A DNA stretch of 64,000 nt from PALSA-1353 sp050012375 (GCA_050012375.1 JBEKHH010000011.1:1-64000); one strand, 5' to 3'. Positions 7,814-16,777 are shown, counted from the stretch's first letter. A program made the numbers and translations. Notes: generated from the sequence alone by a model not told the origin.

Positions 7814-9610
7814 ATGCGGCGGAAGCGGGTTGGCTGGGTTGGATGTGCGCCGATCATTTTTGGTGCGACAAATGTTGGCCTAGGCGCGATCGCGGCCCAG
7901 AACGGATTGTCCGGCTCCAGCAACTGGTCCGGCTATTACGCCAGCGCATCCTCGGGAAATGCGTTTTCCGATATCTCTTCCACGTGGGTGGTTCCCACCG
8001 TGCAAGCCCTTTCCTCAGGCACGAGCTATAACGCCGACTGGGTTGGGCTCGATGGTGCCACGGACACTACGGTCGAGCAGTGCGGGACTCTCGCGTACAT
8101 CACGAGCCACGGAAGTGCTGCCTATTACGCCTGGTACGAATTTTATCCTGACCCTTCGTATGAGATTACCAGCATAACGGTTCATCCGGGGGACACGATG
8201 CACGCCGAGGTCACCTACGAGGCCTCCGAAAGCTCGACCGGAAATTACGCCTATTATATGGACGTGAGCGATCAGACCACCGGCATTTCCTACAGCAACA
8301 CGTTCTACACCTCAAGTAACGATGCCCGGTCGTCGGCCGAATGGATCGCCGAAGCACCGTCTAACGGTAGCGGTAAAATATATCCTCTGGCCAACTTCGG
8401 CAGCGTCACGTTTTCCAACGATGTGGCAGCCATGAATGGCGGCAGCGATGAAGCGCTCGGCGCCCTCAGCCCCAATGAAATCGAAATGATCCAAAGCAAC
8501 AGCGTCGTCGCGTTGCCAACGTCGTTAAACTCCACCGGTGAGGCGTTTAACATCAACTACGGCTCGGGACCGGGCAATCTCACCTGGGACAACGCCGGCG
8601 GCGCCAGCCCGAGCGATGGAAAGACCTGGGATATCGGCACCAACAACAACTGGAACAGCGGCACTAATGCCACGTTCTACCCCGATGGCAGCAATGTCAC
8701 CTTCAACGACAACAACAACGGCCATTACGCCGTCACGCTCAACACCACCGTCAATCCAGCCTCGGTGACCGTCAACAACAACTCGGGCAACTACACCATC
8801 AGCGGCACCGGCAGCATCGCCGGCACCGGCTCTCTTACCAAGATGGGAAGCAACACCCTCACACTCTCCACCGTCAACACCTATTCCGGCGGAACGATCG
8901 TGAACGCCGGCACTCTGGTGGTTGGAGTCACCGGCGCGTTGCCCAACAGGAGTGTCAGCATTACCGGCGGAGCGCTGCAATTGGGCGCCGGCACCGGTTT
9001 GGCCCAAATGACTTCGCTGTCGATCACCGGCAATGGCGTGTTCGACATCAACAACAATCATATTATCATCAACTATGGTGGCGGACCCGACCCCATCTCC
9101 GCCATCGCCGGCTATCTCGCCAGCGGCTACGCCGGCGGAACCTGGACCGGGCCTGGAATCATGTCCACCGCGGCCCAGAGCAATTCCGGCAGCTATGGCG
9201 TCGGTTACGCGGATTCAGCCGATCCGGGCAATCCAGCCAACCTGTCTTCCGGCCAGATCGAGATCAAATACACGCTGCTCGGCGATACGAACCTCGACGG
9301 CATGGTCAACGGTGCTGACTTCACCATCTTGGCCACCAACTTAGGCAAGTCGGTGTCGGGATGGGATCAGGGCAATTTCCTGTACACCAGCACGGTCACC
9401 GGCACCGACTTCACCGCCTTGGTCAGCAACCTCGGCAAGACGGCCAGCGGGGGTGACGTGGCGTTGCCCGCGGCCGACTACGCGGCCGTGGACGCCTTCG
9501 CGGCCGCCAACGGGCTCATGGCCGATGTGCCGGAGCCGGGGCAGGCCATGCTCTTAACGTTCGCGGGTTTGGGAATCCTCATGCGCCGCCGGCGCGCGAC
9601 TCATTCCTGA
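7814..9610 (+). CDS. secreted eqolisin-type (G1) peptidase with beta-strand repeat, dockerin-like module and PEP-CTERM anchor
   Basis: The 598-residue exported protein combines four parts. A signal peptide covers residues 1-28. A family G1 glutamic peptidase domain (~35-250) contains NWSGYY, DWVGLDG, the probable catalytic Gln89 in TVEQCG and Glu176 in SSAEWIAE. A beta-rich segment with a passenger-associated repeat (LTKMGSNTLTLS, YSGGTIVNAGTL) lies around 270-400. A dockerin-like pair with one complete calcium loop (DTNLDGMVNGAD) precedes the tail VPEPGQAMLL...RRRR. G1 peptidases use a Gln/Glu dyad and act at acid pH. The ATG at 7814 is chosen over the upstream GTG at 7781 because GGGAGGTGAG sits just before it and it gives a clean signal peptide. 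Confidence 0.82.
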   Translation: MRRKRVGWVGCAPIIFGATNVGLGAIAAQNGLSGSSNWSGYYASASSGNAFSDISSTWVVPTVQALSSGTSYNADWVGLDGATDTTVEQCGTLAYITSHGSAAYYAWYEFYPDPSYEITSITVHPGDTMHAEVTYEASESSTGNYAYYMDVSDQTTGISYSNTFYTSSNDARSSAEWIAEAPSNGSGKIYPLANFGSVTFSNDVAAMNGGSDEALGALSPNEIEMIQSNSVVALPTSLNSTGEAFNINYGSGPGNLTWDNAGGASPSDGKTWDIGTNNNWNSGTNATFYPDGSNVTFNDNNNGHYAVTLNTTVNPASVTVNNNSGNYTISGTGSIAGTGSLTKMGSNTLTLSTVNTYSGGTIVNAGTLVVGVTGALPNRSVSITGGALQLGAGTGLAQMTSLSITGNGVFDINNNHIIINYGGGPDPISAIAGYLASGYAGGTWTGPGIMSTAAQSNSGSYGVGYADSADPGNPANLSSGQIEIKYTLLGDTNLDGMVNGADFTILATNLGKSVSGWDQGNFLYTSTVTGTDFTALVSNLGKTASGGDVALPAADYAAVDAFAAANGLMADVPEPGQAMLLTFAGLGILMRRRRATHS

Positions 9611-9624
9611 AGCGCCAGCTTCAG
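9607..9624 (+). terminator. weak stem-loop at the end of the peptidase gene
   Basis: CTGAAGC pairs with GCTTCAG across a 4-nt loop, overlapping the TGA stop. There is no T-run, so intrinsic termination is doubtful. Confidence 0.3.
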
Positions 9625-9941
9625 CCTTATACTCCCGGCCTGAGTTTTCCATGGCGCCGGGAATTGGATGGGCGCAACCAAACATTCGAGGCTTGAAACG
9701 GCTTGGCTAGGCACCGGAGACCATCACGCGTTTGCCGGGACCATAGACAAACGGCGGTCCGGGGGTTATGATGCTTGCGGTTGGTATACCAGAAGAATCA
9801 GATTACGAGACAGTTGAGTGTGTCTGCCCGCAGTCTTATTCCCCCCTGCCTCCCACCTTTTGGGCCGAAACGATGGCCTCTTTTCTTTCGACCTGGAAAG
9901 TAAAATACGGGTCCGTTACCCAACTCTCAAAGGAGAATCAA
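9625..9941. other. non-coding stretch before the RRM gene
   Basis: About 317 nt separate the peptidase gene from the RRM gene. An in-frame open extension from 9768 exists, but its translation is unlike the RRM family. The stretch is probably promoter plus a long 5' leader, which is common for RNA-binding and cold-response proteins. I see no clear promoter box or riboswitch in it. Confidence 0.4.
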
Positions 9942-10283
9942 ATGGGTAAGAAACTGTATGTCGGAAATCTGAGCTACGAAGTGGATAGCTCGGCTTTGGA
10001 ACAATTGTTCACCCCCCACGGAACGGTGACCAGCGCACAAATCATCAATGATCGGGACACCGGCCGGAGCAAGGGCTTTGGCTTTGTCGAAATGGGCAGT
10101 GACGGCGAGGCGCAAGCTGCCATCGCCGCGCTCAACGGCAAGGACCATGGCGGTCGCGCACTGACCGTGAACGAAGCCAAACCACGCGAGAGTCGCCCAT
10201 CGGGCGGCGGCGGCGGTGGTTATGGCGGCGGCGGCCGTGGCGACCGCGGCGGCTCTGGCGGTGGCGGACGAAACCGGTATTGA
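9942..10283 (+). CDS. glycine-rich RNA-binding protein with one RRM domain
   Basis: The 113-residue protein has a single RNA recognition motif (residues ~3-80) with RNP2 KLYVGNLSY and RNP1 RSKGFGFVEM, followed by a glycine/arginine-rich tail of about 25 residues. Such small bacterial RRM proteins resemble cyanobacterial Rbp proteins and eukaryotic GRPs. They bind single-stranded RNA and are often cold-inducible. The ATG at 9942 is preceded by AAAGGAGAATCAA, a strong ribosome binding site, which rules out the upstream in-frame start at 9768. Confidence 0.9.
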   Translation: MGKKLYVGNLSYEVDSSALEQLFTPHGTVTSAQIINDRDTGRSKGFGFVEMGSDGEAQAAIAALNGKDHGGRALTVNEAKPRESRPSGGGGGGYGGGGRGDRGGSGGGGRNRY

Positions 10284-10314
10284 CACCGGCGCGCCCCGCG
10301 CAAAAGAGTTAAAA

Positions 10315-10554
10315 ATGTGGAGATCCGCCCTGCTCCAGTGGCAACAGAACCTGGTGACGCGACTTGAGCGCGCGCTGGGCAGGGAGTTGGTCGTCGCGGA
10401 TCTGGATTGCATCGTGTGGAATGCAGCCGCTGAGGCGCTGACCGTCGCAGCGCCGCCGCTCCTCGGCGAGTTGCGATCTCGAAACCTGATCTCCAATGTC
10501 TTTCGAAGCCGCAACGTGGGGCGGCGGGAAGTCGAAGGCACACATGAACGATGA
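10315..10554 (+). CDS. small hypothetical protein
   Basis: The 79-residue product starts MWRSALLQWQQNLVTRLE and is mostly helical and amphipathic. I recognise no family. Its last codons overlap the ATG of the next gene (10544), suggesting translational coupling. It follows the RRM gene on the same strand by 31 nt, so the three may be co-transcribed. An earlier in-frame start at 10216 lies inside the RRM gene and reads low-complexity alanine, so it was not used. Confidence 0.45.
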   Translation: MWRSALLQWQQNLVTRLERALGRELVVADLDCIVWNAAAEALTVAAPPLLGELRSRNLISNVFRSRNVGRREVEGTHER

Positions 10555-10891
10555 GACCGGGCGGCGCGGCGACTTGGCGGTAAACGCCAACGCCGACCGC
10601 GTGCGAAAAGTGATTGAGGATGTTTGCAGGCTTGCCGGGGCATCGGTGGCGGTGGAGCAGCGCCTTGGCGATGGCGACGAGAACCAGCCAGGGCCGCGCC
10701 AGCGCCTCCATGTGATCTACACCGGTGAACAGCCGATGCCCTACCCGAATTGGTTCAAGTTGGTCGATACCATTGATGCGGCGCTGGATGCAAGTTCTTC
10801 AGAGCTGATCGACTGGGAATCCAGCGAGCTCAGCGAAGAGACCGAGCAAGAGCGTATGGCGACATGGACGATCGCCCCGGCCACGGATTGA
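10544..10891 (+). CDS. small hypothetical protein, coupled to the preceding gene
   Basis: The 115-residue acidic product starts MNDETGRRGDLAV. Its middle reads LHVIYTGEQPMPYPNWFKLVDTI and its C-terminus is rich in Glu/Ser. No domain is recognised. The ATG lies inside the last codons of the preceding gene, an 11-nt overlap. I assign no function. It is one of a run of same-strand small genes up to 12.5 kb whose role is unclear. Confidence 0.5.
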   Translation: MNDETGRRGDLAVNANADRVRKVIEDVCRLAGASVAVEQRLGDGDENQPGPRQRLHVIYTGEQPMPYPNWFKLVDTIDAALDASSSELIDWESSELSEETEQERMATWTIAPATD

Positions 10892-10995
10892 TGGGGGACC
10901 AACCGCACCGACGCCGATATCGTTCATTGCCGGCGAAAGGACAATCAGTTGAGGCCCAAGGCGGACTTCTTCCGCATGAGTCAGGAGCCACGTCG

Positions 10996-11298
10996 ATGAC
11001 CATTTACCGTATGTACGCTGACAACGGCAATCGTGCCGGGTTCTGGGTACAGCACCGTAGTTGGAGCAACGCGTGCGCGCAAGTTCAAAGCATCGCGGGG
11101 CAACGCAATGGCAAGCTGCCGGGTCTTGGCCCGCTGCACGACAATGCCGAAGTGGTCATTCGGGGATTTGACGTCAGGAGCGGCCGGCCCATAGAGCTGG
11201 GACCTCGGCTTGATGCGACGCAAGACCACAACTATTCGGTGATTGCGGAGCCGGGTTGGTATCGGGGAAGCGCGAAAATCCACGTCGCCGCAGAATAG
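10996..11298 (+). CDS. hypothetical protein
   Basis: The 100-residue protein starts MTIYRMYADNGNRAGFWVQH and ends with WYRGSAKIHVAAE, with a pattern of alternating strands. I do not recognise a family. The ATG is preceded by CAGGAGCCACG, a good ribosome binding site, which favours it over the in-frame start at 10864. It lies 25 nt before the next gene and is probably in the same transcript. Confidence 0.55.
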   Translation: MTIYRMYADNGNRAGFWVQHRSWSNACAQVQSIAGQRNGKLPGLGPLHDNAEVVIRGFDVRSGRPIELGPRLDATQDHNYSVIAEPGWYRGSAKIHVAAE

Positions 11299-11323
11299 CT
11301 TTCGAACCGACGGAGATGGAAAA

Positions 11324-11650
11324 ATGACGCAAGAGAATACGGTACCAGTCGAGTCGCCTGGCAAAACGGGCGATGTGGACCTGTCTTCCGAGATCGTGTT
11401 GGCGGTCGCGAAGAAATCGATCGAGCACGTCACGTGCCGGCGCGTCACGCGCGATCATTACCGATGCAACTGGTGGATGCCCGACAACATCGGGGAAAAC
11501 GGCAAGCCGGCCAGAGAGGGCCCGTTGGTGATCACCAATCGAATTTGTAAGAGTCGGTTTCTGCATGTGACTAAGAATACCGGGGGGCTTCAGATTTCGG
11601 AGGCCCCGCCGGGGAATGCCGGCCTGGGTCCGGAGCCGGGGGCGTTGTAG
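11324..11650 (+). CDS. hypothetical protein
   Basis: The 108-residue soluble protein starts MTQENTVPVESPG. A conserved-looking centre, HVTCRRVTRDHYRCNWW, has two cysteines. It ends in a Pro/Gly-rich tail. No family is recognised. The ATG at 11324 follows CGGAGATGGAAAA and is preferred to 11243, which would overlap the previous gene. Confidence 0.5.
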   Translation: MTQENTVPVESPGKTGDVDLSSEIVLAVAKKSIEHVTCRRVTRDHYRCNWWMPDNIGENGKPAREGPLVITNRICKSRFLHVTKNTGGLQISEAPPGNAGLGPEPGAL

Positions 11651-11725
11651 ATTTGAATGGGGTTGGGGGCGGGGAAACGCTAGCAACTTGTCGTTGGACG
11701 ATGCGAAAACGCGGAAGAGTTCTTC

Positions 11726-11746
11726 AATGGGCGATACAGGATTCGA
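11726..11746 (-). repeat. 3'-terminal fragment of a tRNA gene, candidate attachment-site scar
   Basis: Read on the minus strand, this stretch is the T-loop TTCGAAT, the 3' T-stem half CCTGT and an acceptor 3' strand ATCGCCC plus A, the usual 3' end of a tRNA. The matching 5' T-stem half is absent: the expected ACAGG is replaced by TTATG. No tRNA body follows. Tyrosine recombinases commonly use tRNA 3' ends as att sites, and one is encoded at 30.3 kb. I did not find the partner copy in the window. Confidence 0.45.
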
Positions 11747-11933
11747 ACATAATTCAAAAACGCCTGAAAAACCAATAGACGCGAGTCAAGGCGGTGCAGA
11801 ATCCGGTGCAGTTTTGCCTTCCGGTCAGCGGTCACTCGCGCCGGCGCTGATGGAAATCATCGCCGGGTGGTCGCAGCTTCCGGCTGCGGTACAAGCGGCG
11901 ATCCTTGCAATTGTTCGAAATTCGCATGGGTAA
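11727..11933 (+). CDS. short protein overlapping the tRNA fragment, with a conserved helical C-terminus
   Basis: The 68-residue frame begins MGDTGFEHNSKTPEKP, which is simply the reverse of the tRNA 3' end. It ends with the hydrophobic helix pair ALMEIIAGWSQLPAAVQAAILAIVRNS. That C-terminal pattern (W..LP..V..AILA.V) is familiar to me from short planctomycete ORFs next to integration sites. That is recollection, not a search. It may be a real small protein or a frame kept open by chance. Confidence 0.35.
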   Translation: MGDTGFEHNSKTPEKPIDASQGGAESGAVLPSGQRSLAPALMEIIAGWSQLPAAVQAAILAIVRNSHG

Positions 11934-12268
11934 GCCGAGCAAGATAGCAAACGGTAAATCAGTTTTCGCTGCTTCGTCGCCATCGCCGTCGGTCGGGGGT
12001 ATACAGCGGCCCAAGCCGCGTAGCGGGTAAAATCTGGAGCGACCCGAGCGATGGTGATGGTGACTGCGGTTCACTCGCTGCTTCAGAGCTGGAACCAGAG
12101 GGAAGGGGCGTTTTCTGAATTGCAATTACCCGCCCGTTTGAATTGGAGCGATAGGCTCGCTCGCAAGTGTACGCTGCAATAGGTGTCCGCGGGCAAAATC
12201 TCGTGGGGAAGCCCTTGCACATGCCAAAACACAGGGGTAACATTTCCCTTACCTACAAGGAGTCGATT
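11934..12268. other. 335-nt stretch without a recognised gene
   Basis: No open frame with plausible protein character and no repeat shared with other parts of the window was seen. The last 20 nt contain AAGGAG, the ribosome binding site of the next gene. Confidence 0.4.
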
Positions 12269-12475
12269 ATGGCAGCTAGACGGATTTTTGTGGAGCAGCG
12301 TCCTGAGGGCGACTATGCGGTGAGACGGCAAGGGTCTGACCGAGCGAGCGCCGTTGAACCGACACAGGCGCAGGCCATCGAGCGCGCTCGTGAACTTGCA
12401 CCTGGTGTTCGTCCCGATGTAGAGCGCGTGCGCGATACAGAGGCTGGTGGTCGGGATAAATGGCGAAAGGCGTAA
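12269..12475 (+). CDS. DUF2188-like small protein
   Basis: The 68-residue protein reads like the DUF2188 family: strand RRIFVEQRPEGDYAVRR, then SDRASAVEPTQAQAIERARELA. The conserved theme is tryptophan/valine strands followed by a helix with T.xxAI..A. These proteins are common on mobile elements and have no known function. The ATG is preceded by CAAGGAGTCGATT. It runs convergently with the broken Abi gene, only 11 nt away. Confidence 0.6.
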   Translation: MAARRIFVEQRPEGDYAVRRQGSDRASAVEPTQAQAIERARELAPGVRPDVERVRDTEAGGRDKWRKA

Positions 12476-12486
12476 GTAACTTGGCG

Positions 12487-13247
12487 CTATTTTGAATCCG
12501 TTTTTCTCGCTTCAAGCGTGGCAACTAGGAATGTTGCCATGGCTCCGGCAAGATTGACGGCCAATTCGGCGTGGCGTGCTAACGGACGAGCCGCGGTCTT
12601 TCTGCGACCGTGGGCATCACTCAGGCGATTGGCATTGCACCTAGGCCCTCGACCACCGTTTGGCAGCCGCCAAGAATTTGCTTGAATATCAACTCTGCGT
12701 ACTGATCTGGTGCCAGTTTAAGACTCGAAGCAGCAAGTTTGTAAAGTTTCGGAAGATCCGCAGAGTCGTCAAACTCTACCTTTAGCTCATCAAGGACATG
12801 TTTACAGGTTGCCTCAAGAAGCGTCCTCGCGGCAGTAATGGCCGCTTCGGGATCGGCGGTGCGGCGTTCGAGGGCCCTGGCCCACGCGATGATGACTGAT
12901 TCGGCTGCTGCCTTCTTAAACGAGAGGGAAATGTCATTGTCTGCGGGATATGCCGTCGATGTTTCAAGTAGGGTCAAAAGCGGATCAAACTCCTCGCGAA
13001 TGTAATTTCGCCGCCCGGCATAGGTCGGGAACTTCGGCTTAATGAACCCCCAGAAATCTCCAAGATTCCGGCAAACTCGCACCATCGCTGGCAGAGAATT
13101 CTTCGTCAGCGGGTTCTGCAGCAGATTTGCACGTGCCTCAGAATATTCGGCATCAGCGGTGCCGCTCGTGCTTTGGCCTGTCGCAACCGCAACAAGTAAG
13201 TTCCTGATGGACTCGATTTGGTCAAGGATCGTCTGTCTCGGATGCAT
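12487..13247 (-). pseudogene. abortive-infection protein with Abi_C domain, frameshifted near the C-terminus
   Basis: The intact frame starts at 13247 and runs 208 residues. Its C-terminal half matches the Abi_C domain: AAITAARTLLEATCKHVLDE, then LPKLYKLAASSL, then FKQILGGCQTVVEGLGAM. The family continues with RNRLSDAHG, but this frame ends PIA-stop at 12621. Dropping to the neighbouring frame restores NRLSDAHGRRKTAARPLARHAELAV and runs on to a TAG at 12489. The whole span of 761 nt is one base short of a multiple of three, so a single base deletion at about 12640 explains it. Abi_C proteins are linked to phage exclusion. It lies next to the type III restriction remnant. Confidence 0.75.
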
Positions 13248-13315
13248 TTGCAGAATATTTTAGCAAGTTATACGGCGCTACGCGATGTGGCTCTCCATCT
13301 ATCATCTGGTTCACG

Positions 13316-14731
13316 TCAGATCCCAGCCCCCCTTTTATAGGTGTAGGTGGCCGAAAGCCCATGGAGCGTTTTGGATTCGTCCACGGCGTCGTGCGGGATT
13401 AGGAGATAGACCCAAGGCTTACCGCCCGTTTCGGTGGCATATCTGCACCATTCGCTGGCGGCATCCGCTTTAGCAACGACAACGGGATCGGTGAGATAAT
13501 CACTGCCTTTCGGCTCGCACAGGTATTTGGTCGTTGGTGTTTCAACTACGAAATCAGGTTCGTAATCGCCTTCCTCGATGCCGGTGCGATAATGAATCGC
13601 GAAAACATTTCGGCCCGGCTTGAACCATTTCAAAACGGACTTGTCGTTTTCCAGCAGCACCGAGAATCGCCGTTCGGTGTCTGAGTCGAATTTCTGTGAC
13701 GGGTATAGGCACTTCTTGAAGCCACCAAAGAGCATCCCCCGGATGTACTTCTTATCATCCACCGGTTCGCGGTAAGGCCGGATATTCTCATCCGCCGCCG
13801 TCAATACATTGGTCGAATGCAGCGTGCGGAAACCCTTCGTGACCTTCACCTCATAAGAGGTGGAAGTCTCGAAAAAGTGCTGCTGCATCTGCGCATAAAT
13901 CGTGTCCACCAACTGGCGATTGTGCGCAATCAAGACATTGAGCACCTCATCATCACCCACCAAATAGGACCGCAAATGCGCGACCATCTGTCCGGCCAGT
14001 TGATAAAGCAGTGCGGCATGATCGTCATAGCTGATGTCGTCAAAGTCGATCAGCGCGCGCACCAGATAGTCCTCAAGACGCTGCTCGCTCGGAACGTTGC
14101 TGCTATTCTGGAGCTTGTATTGCTCGTTGTTCTGAAGGTTCTGGATCAGGATGTCTTTGGATACCGGGCGAAGCCGGACATGTTTGCAATCAAGGTCGAA
14201 AGGCCGAAAACCATAGGTCGCATCGTCAGACGGTACCACCACAATCTTGGGGATGTCGATCGACATCTCGACAAACTGTTTGGTGACCTCGGCCACGACC
14301 TTTTTCACATCGACCTCTTCGGCCAAGCCCGGTAGTTGTCCCTGGACCGGTTTGATTGCCTCGGCCACCTTTTCCGCGATCTGCTGCTGCACGTCCCTTG
14401 ACCGAAGATCCTGCGAACTTCGTAGGCGCTCAAATTGCTGGATGGCATCCAGGGTCGCTTTCGCGGCCTTTCGTTCCGGTTCCGTGCTGAAAAGCACCTG
14501 CTGTTGTTGGGCCGCGCCAGTCTCCGGCGGCGTTCCGATAAGCCGTTGCTCCAGATTGGTGGGAACTTCCACTGCTTTGGAGTGCTTGTCGGGAATGTCC
14601 TTGCCGATGAATACCAATCCGATTTTCAGGATCGAATCGCCCCGATTAGCCTCGTCTATGATCTCCTGAAACTTATCGTGCGCCACAATGGTCAAACGAT
14701 CCACGGCCGGCACGCCAACGCGCTTGCCGTA
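13316..14731 (-). pseudogene. C-terminal part of a type III restriction endonuclease Res subunit
   Basis: The frame reads YGKRVGVPAVDRLTIVAHDKF, a segment that in Res proteins directly follows helicase motif VI. It then continues for about 470 residues to the end of the protein. The nuclease core is visible as DYEPDFVVETP and YLCEPKG, a PD-(D/E)xK pattern. The DEAD helicase half is missing and no start codon with a ribosome site exists. The preceding piece of the same protein, ending GLRLPY, lies on the plus strand at 28490. The join of the two is exact to the residue, so this gene was cut by a rearrangement. Confidence 0.85.
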
Positions 14732-15222
14732 TCGAACGCATCGGCCGCTTCCTGTCCAAAGGCATCCGCGTAAACCCCTAGCAAGTTCGAATACCAGCTT
14801 TCAAGGCGTGCCGGTTCCGTCTCGAAGAATTTTTTCAACCGTTCCTTCGCCTCCTTCAACATGGGCATTTTGTTGTTCCTCGGGTCCACGCCCCGCCGCC
14901 TGGCGTCGAGCACGGCATCGAGGTCGTGAAGCGTCGCCAGCATTTCGCGGGTTTGTTCCTCGTGGATGCTACGGATACCCTCCGGGTGCATGTCCTCGGT
15001 ACTGATCGCACCGGCCTCAATAGCCTGCTCGGTCGGCTCCGGAAACCTCGTGCGAAAATCCCATTTAAGCTTTAAGGTCAACCCGTTAGCCGGAACGGAA
15101 GGCGGCACGATAGCCGTCCTTTCCGTTCTTGCCTTCCGCGTCGGCGAGGCGGGTTCGCCACTCCAGTCAATCCGGAGTTGCTGGGGATCGAATCCTCGCC
15201 CGCTGCGCCAGCGGCGTGTCAT
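14692..15222 (-). CDS. element-encoded hypothetical protein, truncated at its C-terminus by the res breakpoint
   Basis: The 176-residue product is rich in charged helices (MLKEAKERLKKFFETEPARLESWY). Its ending YADAFGQEAADAFDT breaks into the res sequence at about 14732, giving an artificial tail SALACRPWIV. No function is known. I place it among mobile-element proteins from its neighbours. It overlaps the upstream gene by ATGA, so the two are translationally coupled in an operon. The truncation at the same base where res homology begins is direct evidence of a rearrangement. Confidence 0.6.
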   Translation of the reverse strand: MTRRWRSGRGFDPQQLRIDWSGEPASPTRKARTERTAIVPPSVPANGLTLKLKWDFRTRFPEPTEQAIEAGAISTEDMHPEGIRSIHEEQTREMLATLHDLDAVLDARRRGVDPRNNKMPMLKEAKERLKKFFETEPARLESWYSNLLGVYADAFGQEAADAFDTASALACRPWIV

Positions 15223-15644
15223 CGCCTCATACTCTGGAATTGGCCGGCGAACTGTTCAGCCAGTTCCTCGGAGAGTCTGCGAGTGTCGGGATTCGCCTGA
15301 ATGGTCCAGGCTTTTTCGTTGGCACGGTAAGTGAACCCGTTCTCCTTGAGCGATGCCAAAACGTCCTCCGACGGCTTTTCCTTGAAGATAAAGACACGCT
15401 GTTTGAAGCGGCGGTTCTCGCCCATTTCAAAGGTCGGGGTGGACACGATTGCTTTGTACGGGTCGCCCCAGTTCTTGGTTTCGGGATTGTTCGGCTTGAT
15501 GATGTTGCCTTTCTCGTCCACCGGCGGTCCGTCGATATAGGCCGGCCGCGTCGGCGTGGCCGCCTTCTCGGGTTCAGCAACCGCTGCTGCGGCACTGGTC
15601 TGGTCGTCTGCGGCTTCCTGGGCCGCGTTCTTTTTGCGTGGCAT
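15219..15644 (-). CDS. element-encoded hypothetical protein
   Basis: The 141-residue product has an Ala/Lys-rich N-terminus (MPRKKNAAQEAADDQTS). A compact domain follows, reading KQRVFIFKEKPSEDVLASLK, then FTYRANEKAWTIQANPDTR. The helical C-terminus is LSEELAEQFAGQF. The domain resembles short proteins found on conjugative elements, but I cannot name the family. The start at 15644 follows GACAGGGGAAAATT. It overlaps the next gene by four bases. The 254 nt upstream to the ArdC gene hold no gene. Confidence 0.6.
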   Translation of the reverse strand: MPRKKNAAQEAADDQTSAAAAVAEPEKAATPTRPAYIDGPPVDEKGNIIKPNNPETKNWGDPYKAIVSTPTFEMGENRRFKQRVFIFKEKPSEDVLASLKENGFTYRANEKAWTIQANPDTRRLSEELAEQFAGQFQSMRR

Positions 15645-15898
15645 AATTTTCCCCTGTCGATGTGAATCCATCCGGCGAAGCGCCGGACAGTTCTGCCATC
15701 GTGCCACAAAAAAGTTGAGAAATAGTAAATGCGGCCAGAGAACGTGATCGCGACTAATCCGTAAAAATGTGTCGTTGATGGTTGAGAGACGCTGTCGTTT
15801 GAGCGACAAAAAAGACTTTTGAAATCGACGTGGGAGCGCCAAAAATAGAGCGCCGCCAGTGACGGCGGCGCCTCGTGTCTGCGAATTATTAGCCGGAA

Positions 15899-16777
15899 TC
15901 ATTCCGGCTCGCCCCGCTCACCGCGAATCCAGTCTGCGGCCCGCTGGGCCTGGCCCGCGGCGGAAATCACCAGCTTCTTGTCAGCCTTAATTTGCTTGAG
16001 CCAACCGGCGAGATACGCGGCCTGATTCGCAATCACAGTCGGCTGAATGCCGGCATATGAGCAGAGAAACGCAGCGGACATTTCCGCGACAAGTTCTTCC
16101 TTGCCGTAATCGGGAGATCCGAACGGTTTGGGATTGGTGTCAATCTTCCGGTCCAGCCGTGAGCTATGCCCGGTCGAATGGGAAAGCTCATGAAACAGCG
16201 TCGAATAATATTCCTCGACCGATGCAAACCGGATCCGCTCCGGCATGTGAACGGTATCGGATGCCGGGCGATAGAAAGCCTGCTGCCCGCCGTCATGCTG
16301 AATGCCTGGCCCGCCGGCGTATCCGCTGGCGATCTGCTCGGCCGCTTCAATCGGCTTGAAGTCGATCGGCTCAAACTTCACCGCGTCGGGAATCTCGATG
16401 CCGTCAACCTGTTCGGCATTAAATACATTGAAGTACCTCAAGACTGGTACGGTGGTAGGCTCGCCCGTCTGCCGGTCAGTCGTCTCGTACTTCTTCCAGA
16501 ATACGACCATCGAAGATTTCTCACCCTTGCGGACATTTCCGCCCCGTTCTTTTGCCTGGTTGAAGGTGAGCCAATAGGACGAGCCGTATCCCTTGGCGAA
16601 AGCAGTGAACGCCAGCAGGAAAACATTGACGCCACGATAAGTCTTGCCCGTGTTCAGATTCTTCGGATGCCCGGCCTTGGATCGTCCGAGGATTGGTGAA
16701 CGCCACGGGACAACGCCCGCGTCAAGCATGGCCACAATTTGATCAGTGACGGTTTGATAAAGATCGAACGATGACAT
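15899..16777 (-). CDS. ArdC-like antirestriction protein (ssDNA-binding domain plus zincin peptidase)
   Basis: The 292-residue protein has an N-terminal ssDNA-binding ArdC domain (residues ~5-120, YQTVTDQIVAMLDAGVVPW, then KTYRGVN). A C-terminal metallopeptidase domain carries HELSHSTGH at 196-204, the zinc site, and EELVAEMSAAFLC downstream. ArdC-type proteins protect incoming single-stranded plasmid DNA from host restriction and are typical of the leading region of conjugative elements. The start at 16777 is chosen because GGAAGGAGTGTCCGAT precedes it. The 5' leader is a strongly folded tract. Confidence 0.88.
   Translation of the reverse strand: MSSFDLYQTVTDQIVAMLDAGVVPWRSPILGRSKAGHPKNLNTGKTYRGVNVFLLAFTAFAKGYGSSYWLTFNQAKERGGNVRKGEKSSMVVFWKKYETTDRQTGEPTTVPVLRYFNVFNAEQVDGIEIPDAVKFEPIDFKPIEAAEQIASGYAGGPGIQHDGGQQAFYRPASDTVHMPERIRFASVEEYYSTLFHELSHSTGHSSRLDRKIDTNPKPFGSPDYGKEELVAEMSAAFLCSYAGIQPTVIANQAAYLAGWLKQIKADKKLVISAAGQAQRAADWIRGERGEPE

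Noticed and set aside
9768..9941. 58-residue N-terminal extension of the RRM protein
   Set aside because: A strong ribosome site directly precedes the internal ATG, and the RRM starts at once after it. The extension has no domain character.
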